In this document: piece after piece, positions 60,063 to 64,000 of the stretch
How the letters are laid out: the number at the start of each line of letters is the position of its first letter
How positions within the stretch are numbered: the first letter of the stretch is position 1
NCBI RefSeq assembly: GCF_000738675.1
Contig: NZ_JPUX01000001.1
Coordinates: forward strand, 3,162,001-3,226,000
Length of the DNA stretch: 64,000 nucleotides
From: Serratia nematodiphila DZ0503SBS1
GTDB taxonomy: Bacteria > Pseudomonadota > Gammaproteobacteria > Enterobacterales > Enterobacteriaceae
Direction of reading: 5' to 3'
Program-made: the position numbers and the translations under genes
Notes under the pieces: model-generated
The model's database searches: none
What the model saw: the letters and a program-made list of their open reading frames with translations, nothing else
What the model was told of the DNA's origin: nothing

Positions 60063-60653
60063 ATGTTAATCCGCACTGCAAGTAAAAAGCTGTCGCTGCT
60101 GGCCGTCGCCTGCGGCGCGCTGGTTTTATCCGGGTGCGTCACCGTACCGGATGCGATCAAAGGCTCCAGCCCTACGCCGGTGACTCAGCTGTCCTCGGTA
60201 CAAAATGCACCCAACCTGTTTACCGGCGCGGAAGCCCGTTTCGGCGGCACCGTGGTAAACGTCGCCAACGAACAAGGGCGCACGCTGCTGGAGATAGCGG
60301 CGGTGCCGCTCGACAGCGGTGCGCGGCCGATACTGGGTGAACCGTCGAACGGTCGCTTGCTGGCCACGGTGAACGGCTTCCTCGAACCGGTCGATTTCAA
60401 AGGCCAACTGGTGACCGTCGTCGGCCCTATCACCGGCCTGAAAGAGGGGCGGATCGGCATGACGCCGTATCGCTTCGTAACGATGAACGTGACCGGTTTC
60501 AAGCGCTGGCATCTGGTGCAGCAGGTGGTGATGCCGCCGGCGCCGATGGGCCCTTGGGGCTGGCGCGGAGGTCCGTGGGGACCCGGTTGGGGCGCAGGCT
60601 ATGGCTGGTACAACCCTGGCCCGGCACAGGTGCAAACCATCGTAACCGAGTAG
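60063..60653 (+). CDS. yeaY: Slp-family outer membrane lipoprotein YeaY
   Basis: 196 residues. Lipobox LSGC, then the Slp domain ([38 protein letters not shown]) and a Gly/Pro/Trp-rich C-terminus ([17 protein letters not shown]). Probably outer membrane; function unknown. Same tsaB-yeaY-fadD order as E. coli. Confidence 0.93.
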   Translation: MLIRTASKKLSLLAVACGALVLSGCVTVPDAIKGSSPTPVTQLSSVQNAPNLFTGAEARFGGTVVNVANEQGRTLLEIAAVPLDSGARPILGEPSNGRLLATVNGFLEPVDFKGQLVTVVGPITGLKEGRIGMTPYRFVTMNVTGFKRWHLVQQVVMPPAPMGPWGWRGGPWGPGWGAGYGWYNPGPAQVQTIVTE

Positions 60654-60680
60654 CATACGCTTGATGTGAACACATTTGAC

Positions 60681-60711
60681 AGGGCGGCTCAGGCCGCCCT
60701 TTTGTTTTTTG
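60681..60711 (+). terminator. Terminator of yeaY
   Basis: AGGGCGGC (60681-60688) pairs with GCCGCCCT (60693-60700), then TTTTGTTTTTT. Confidence 0.9.
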
Positions 60712-60772
60712 GGATAAGGAATATCCGACAATTAGTGACGTACATCGCAACCTGAATAATGTTTAAAACCCG

Positions 60773-60789
60773 AACTGGTCTGCTGAGTT
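60773..60789 (+). promoter_or_regulatory. FadR operator of fadD
   Basis: AACTGGTCTGCTGAGTT, close to the FadR consensus and to an E. coli fadD operator as I recall it (AGCTGGTATGATGAGTT). Located 74 bp before the fadD start. Confidence 0.82.
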
Positions 60790-60862
60790 AAAATATTGTT
60801 ATGGTTAGGCTGCGAGTTTGAGGGCTGCGATGATAATTAGTAATGATTTCAGGAGTAATACC

Positions 60863-62551
60863 TTGGATAAGGTCTGGTTAAAACGGTATCCGGCAGATGT
60901 GCCCGCAGAGATTGATGCCGATCGCTATTCGTCGTTGATCGAAATGTTTGAGCATGCCGTGCAGCGCTATGCCGATCAGCCCGCCTTTATCAATATGGGC
61001 GAGGTGATGACCTTCCGCAAACTGGAAGAACGCAGCCGGGCTTTCGCGGCTTACCTGCAAAATGAACTGGGCCTGAAGAAGGGCGACCGCGTCGCACTGA
61101 TGATGCCTAACCTGTTGCAATACCCCATCGCCCTGTTCGGCATTCTGCGCGCCGGCATGGTGGTGGTCAACGTCAACCCGCTGTATACCCCGCGTGAGCT
61201 GGAGCACCAGTTGAACGACAGCGGCGCCAGCGCCATCGTCATCGTGTCCAACTTCGCCCATACGCTGGAAAAAGTGGTGTTCAACACTCAGGTTAAGCAC
61301 GTGATCCTGACGCGCATGGGCGATCAGCTGTCGGCCGCCAAAGGTACGCTGGTCAACTTCGTGGTCAAGTACGTCAAGCGTCTGGTGCCCAAATACAACC
61401 TGCCGGACGCCATTTCATTCCGCAGCGCGCTGCAGCGCGGCCGCCGCCTGCAGTATGTAAAACCGGACATCATTAATGCCGATCTGGCCTTCCTGCAATA
61501 TACGGGCGGCACCACCGGGGTGGCGAAGGGCGCGATGCTGACGCACCGCAACATGCAGGCCAACCTCGAGCAGGCCAAGGCCGCCTATTCGCCTCTGTTC
61601 CGCGAAGGGCAGGAACTGGTGGTGACGGCGTTGCCGCTGTATCACATTTTCGCGCTGACGGTGAACTGCCTGCTGTTTATCGATCTGGGCGGGCGCAATT
61701 TGCTGATCACCAACCCACGCGACATTCCAGGGCTGGTGAAAGAACTGGGCAAATATCCGTTCACCGCCATGAGCGGGGTGAATACGCTGTTCAACGCGTT
61801 GCTGAACAACGAAGAGTTCCACAAGCTCGATTTCTCTACGCTGCGTTTCTCGGTCGGCGGCGGCATGTCGGTGCAAAAAGCGGTGGCCGAGAAGTGGGAG
61901 AAAACCACCGGTAAACACCTGCTGGAAGGTTATGGCCTGACGGAGTGCGCGCCGTTGGTGGCCGGTAACCCTTACGATCTGAAACACTACAGCGGCAGCA
62001 TCGGCCTGCCGGTGCCGTCGACGGACATTCGTCTGGTGGACGACAATGGCCAGGATGTACCGCCGGGCGAACCGGGCGAACTGTGGGTCAAAGGGCCGCA
62101 AGTTATGTTAGGCTATTGGCAGCGCCCGGGCGCCACCGACGAAGTGCTGAAAGATGGCTGGTTGGCGACCGGCGATGTGGTGACCGTAGACGAGCAGGGG
62201 TTCGTGCGCATCGTCGACCGCAAGAAAGACATGATCCTGGTCTCCGGTTTCAACGTTTACCCGAACGAGATCGAGGACGTGGTCAGCCAGCATCCGAAAG
62301 TGCTGGAATGTGCGGCGATCGGTGTGCCGAGCGAGGTCTCCGGCGAAACGGTGAAGATCTGCGTGGTGAAGAAAGACGCCTCGCTGACCAAGGAAGAGCT
62401 GCTGACCCATTGCCGTCGGCACCTGACCGGGTATAAAGTGCCTAAAATTGTTGAGTTCCGCGATGAACTGCCGAAGTCTAACGTCGGCAAGATTTTGCGG
62501 CGAGAACTGCGCGATGAGCTAAAAACGCCGAAGCCGGCCGATGCCGCCTAG
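60863..62551 (+). CDS. fadD: Long-chain fatty acid-CoA ligase FadD
   Basis: 562 residues. AMP-forming ligase that activates fatty acids entering via FadL. ATP/AMP motif [26 protein letters not shown], the FACS motif starting NGWL-type ([11 protein letters not shown]) and [20 protein letters not shown], Lys in [13 protein letters not shown]. The start is TTG with AGGAG seven bases upstream, giving M(L)[13 protein letters not shown], which aligns with E. coli FadD (also TTG); an ATG 15 codons earlier is unlikely. Confidence 0.96.
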   Translation: MDKVWLKRYPADVPAEIDADRYSSLIEMFEHAVQRYADQPAFINMGEVMTFRKLEERSRAFAAYLQNELGLKKGDRVALMMPNLLQYPIALFGILRAGMVVVNVNPLYTPRELEHQLNDSGASAIVIVSNFAHTLEKVVFNTQVKHVILTRMGDQLSAAKGTLVNFVVKYVKRLVPKYNLPDAISFRSALQRGRRLQYVKPDIINADLAFLQYTGGTTGVAKGAMLTHRNMQANLEQAKAAYSPLFREGQELVVTALPLYHIFALTVNCLLFIDLGGRNLLITNPRDIPGLVKELGKYPFTAMSGVNTLFNALLNNEEFHKLDFSTLRFSVGGGMSVQKAVAEKWEKTTGKHLLEGYGLTECAPLVAGNPYDLKHYSGSIGLPVPSTDIRLVDDNGQDVPPGEPGELWVKGPQVMLGYWQRPGATDEVLKDGWLATGDVVTVDEQGFVRIVDRKKDMILVSGFNVYPNEIEDVVSQHPKVLECAAIGVPSEVSGETVKICVVKKDASLTKEELLTHCRRHLTGYKVPKIVEFRDELPKSNVGKILRRELRDELKTPKPADAA

Positions 62552-62574
62552 GTGTCGCTCTCGCGCCTGACTAT

Positions 62575-62609
62575 CAACAACGCCGGTGAATGCCGGCGTT
62601 GTTGTGTTT
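62575..62609 (+). terminator. Terminator of fadD
   Basis: CAACAACGCCGG (62575-62586) pairs with CCGGCGTTGTTG (62593-62604); a weak T run follows. Confidence 0.75.
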
Positions 62610-62632
62610 GAATCCTACAAGAGAATGATGTT

Positions 62633-63754
62633 TTGAATTATCAGTTGATCACTACCGATGCCGGATTGCAGCAGGTCTGCGAGCAGGCGAGAAAGCATGC
62701 CCAGATTGCGCTGGACACCGAGTTTGTCAGAACGCGCACCTACTATCCGCAGCTGGGCCTGATCCAGCTCTACGACGGTGAACAACTCTCCCTTATCGAT
62801 CCTCTGCCGATCAAGCAATGGCAGCCGTTTGTCGACCTGCTGGCCGACACCGCCGTGGTGAAGTTCCTGCATGCCGGCAGTGAAGATCTCGAAGTGTTTC
62901 TCAACGCCTTTAAAACGCTGCCGACGCCGATGGTCGATACCCAGATCCTGGCGGCCTTTACCGGCCGGCCGCTCTCCTGTGGCTTCGCGACGCTGGTGGC
63001 GGAGTACATGAAGGTTGAGCTGGACAAGAGCGAGTCGCGCACCGACTGGCTGGCGCGCCCGCTGACTGAAAGACAGTGCGTGTATGCGGCCGCCGACGTG
63101 TTCTATCTGCTGCCGATGGCTAAACAGTTGGTGCAGGAGACCGAAGAGGCCGGTTGGACCGCGGCGGCCAATAACGAGTGCCTGCTGCTGTGCCAGCGCC
63201 GTAGCGAGACGCTGGCGCCGGCATTGGCCTACCGCGAAATCAGCAACGCCTGGCAGCTGCGCCCGCGTCAGCTCGGTTGTCTGCAGAAGTTGGCGGAATG
63301 GCGGCTGCGCCAGGCGCGTGAGCGCGATCTGGCGGTGAACTTTGTGGTGCGTGAGGAGAACCTGTGGCAGGTGGCGCGCTATATGCCGTCTTCGCTGGGA
63401 GAACTGGATTCGCTGGGTCTGAGCGGGCCGGAGATCCGTTATCACGGTAAAACGCTGCTGGCGCTGGTGGCGGAGGCCGAAGCGCTGGACGAGTCCGAGT
63501 TGCCGGCGCCGTTGGCCAACCTTATCGATCAGCCGGGCTACAAGAAGGTGTTCAAAGACATCAAGGCGGCGATCGCCACCGTCAGCGAGCAAAGCGGGTT
63601 GAGCAGCGAGCTGTTGGCATCCCGTCGCCAAATTAACCAATTGTTGAACTGGCATTGGAAACTGAAGGACGGCGAAAGTCGCCCTGAATTAATCAGCGGC
63701 TGGCGCGGCGATTTATTAATGGCGCCGTTGCAGGACATCCTGAAAGATTATTAA
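62633..63754 (+). CDS. rnd: Ribonuclease D
   Basis: 373 residues. 3'-5' exoribonuclease for tRNA and small RNA maturation. DEDDy acids: ALDTEFVRTRT (D, E), HAGSEDLEVF (D), CVYAAADVFYLL (Y, D), then two HRDC-like domains (about 210-290 and 300-370). Starts with TTG (MNYQLITTDAG), as I recall for E. coli rnd. Confidence 0.96.
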   Translation: MNYQLITTDAGLQQVCEQARKHAQIALDTEFVRTRTYYPQLGLIQLYDGEQLSLIDPLPIKQWQPFVDLLADTAVVKFLHAGSEDLEVFLNAFKTLPTPMVDTQILAAFTGRPLSCGFATLVAEYMKVELDKSESRTDWLARPLTERQCVYAAADVFYLLPMAKQLVQETEEAGWTAAANNECLLLCQRRSETLAPALAYREISNAWQLRPRQLGCLQKLAEWRLRQARERDLAVNFVVREENLWQVARYMPSSLGELDSLGLSGPEIRYHGKTLLALVAEAEALDESELPAPLANLIDQPGYKKVFKDIKAAIATVSEQSGLSSELLASRRQINQLLNWHWKLKDGESRPELISGWRGDLLMAPLQDILKDY

Positions 63755-63928
63755 TCGCTGATTATCACCAGGGCAGGGTAGGGAAACTCTGCTCGGGTGA
63801 ATATAGGCAGGAAATAATGCGTTGAAGGTAAATCTGGCCAGAATTTACTTTAAACGAGGTGGCGGCAAAGTTAATTGGGAATTGTCCCAAAGGGAAAAAT
63901 CGATTTTTTGCTGCCGATAATGCTTAAT

Positions 63929-63948
63929 AACTGGATGCACATACAGTT
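63929..63948 (+). promoter_or_regulatory. LexA-like box near the right edge
   Basis: AACTGGATGCACATACAGTT: CTG, ten bases, CAG, 14 of 20 consensus positions. It lies 33 bp before an ORF start at 63981. Confidence 0.6.
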
Positions 63949-63949
63949 A

Positions 63950-63976
63950 CCCCCTGCATAAAATATACAGGGGGTA
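63950..63976. repeat. Inverted repeat before the right-edge ORF
   Basis: TTACCCCCTG and CAGGGGGTAA (left arm starts about 63947; the core arms are 63950-63956 and 63968-63976) form a perfect 10-bp inverted repeat with an 11-nt spacer. It may be an operator or a hairpin that hides the ribosome site. Confidence 0.65.
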
Positions 63977-63980
63977 ATTA

Positions 63981-64000
63981 ATGCGTCGCAATCATTTAGC
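63981..64000 (+). CDS. Start of an ORF leaving the window
   Basis: ATG CGT CGC AAT CAT TTA, preceded by GGGGG at about 11 bases. Only six codons are visible, so no identification is possible. Placed after a LexA-like box, it could be an SOS gene. Confidence 0.3.

Overview
This window is chromosomal DNA of an enterobacterium, most likely a Serratia close to S. marcescens. GC content is high, almost every gene has a close E. coli K-12 counterpart that I recognise from protein sequence, and gene order matches two blocks of the E. coli map (the man-sdaA-pabB-purT-zwf-ruv-argS-fadD area and the yceB-grxB-mdtH-rimJ-murJ area) cut and joined differently. The genus is inferred from remembered protein similarity and gene order; no search was run.

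Layout. 1-12.5 kb: the mannose PTS genes manXY (manY cut by the left edge), divergent from yoaE with a long leader; then pdeD, sdaA, the coupled pair pabB-nudL, an extra glycosyltransferase in an AT-rich setting, yoaH and purT with a PurR box. 12.5-15.7 kb: a cold-shock gene, dbpA, SOS-controlled yebG, yqfB and secreted yebF. 15.7-26.4 kb: yceB, an extra ABC1/UbiB-like kinase, grxB, an unrecognised 82-residue gene, mdtH, rimJ, yceH, yceM, murJ and argS. 26.4-34.5 kb is the accessory stretch: a 42-residue membrane peptide, yecM, a MalY/PatB-type lyase, cutC, an orphan phage-tailspike-like gene bracketed by an exact 34-bp direct repeat that is also a terminator hairpin, and a lipoprotein gene coupled to a large coiled-coil FKBP-like protein. 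34.5-38.3 kb: cmoAB (tRNA wobble modification), yecN, yecE, yecD. 38.5-44.2 kb: a zinc ribbon gene, aspS, nudB, yebC, ruvC and SOS-controlled ruvAB. 44.2-49.2 kb: the zinc importer znuCB divergent from znuA around a Zur box, then mepM and lpxM (cell wall and lipid A). 49.3-55.5 kb: a leucine-rich-repeat protein, pykA, hexR, zwf and eda, a sugar-catabolism group with HexR-type boxes before zwf and pykA. 55.5-64 kb: mdtJI with an upstream leader peptide, yoaB, yoaA, tsaB, yeaY, fadD with a FadR site, rnd, and at the right edge a LexA-like box before an ORF that leaves the window.

Most of the window is core metabolism, translation and repair. The parts that look acquired or least explained are the glycosyltransferase at about 10 kb, the 82-residue gene at 19 kb, the tailspike gene between its 34-bp repeats, the lipoprotein/FKBP pair, the LRR protein at 49 kb and the right-edge SOS-like gene. 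I found no rRNA, tRNA, CRISPR array, IS element or integrase.
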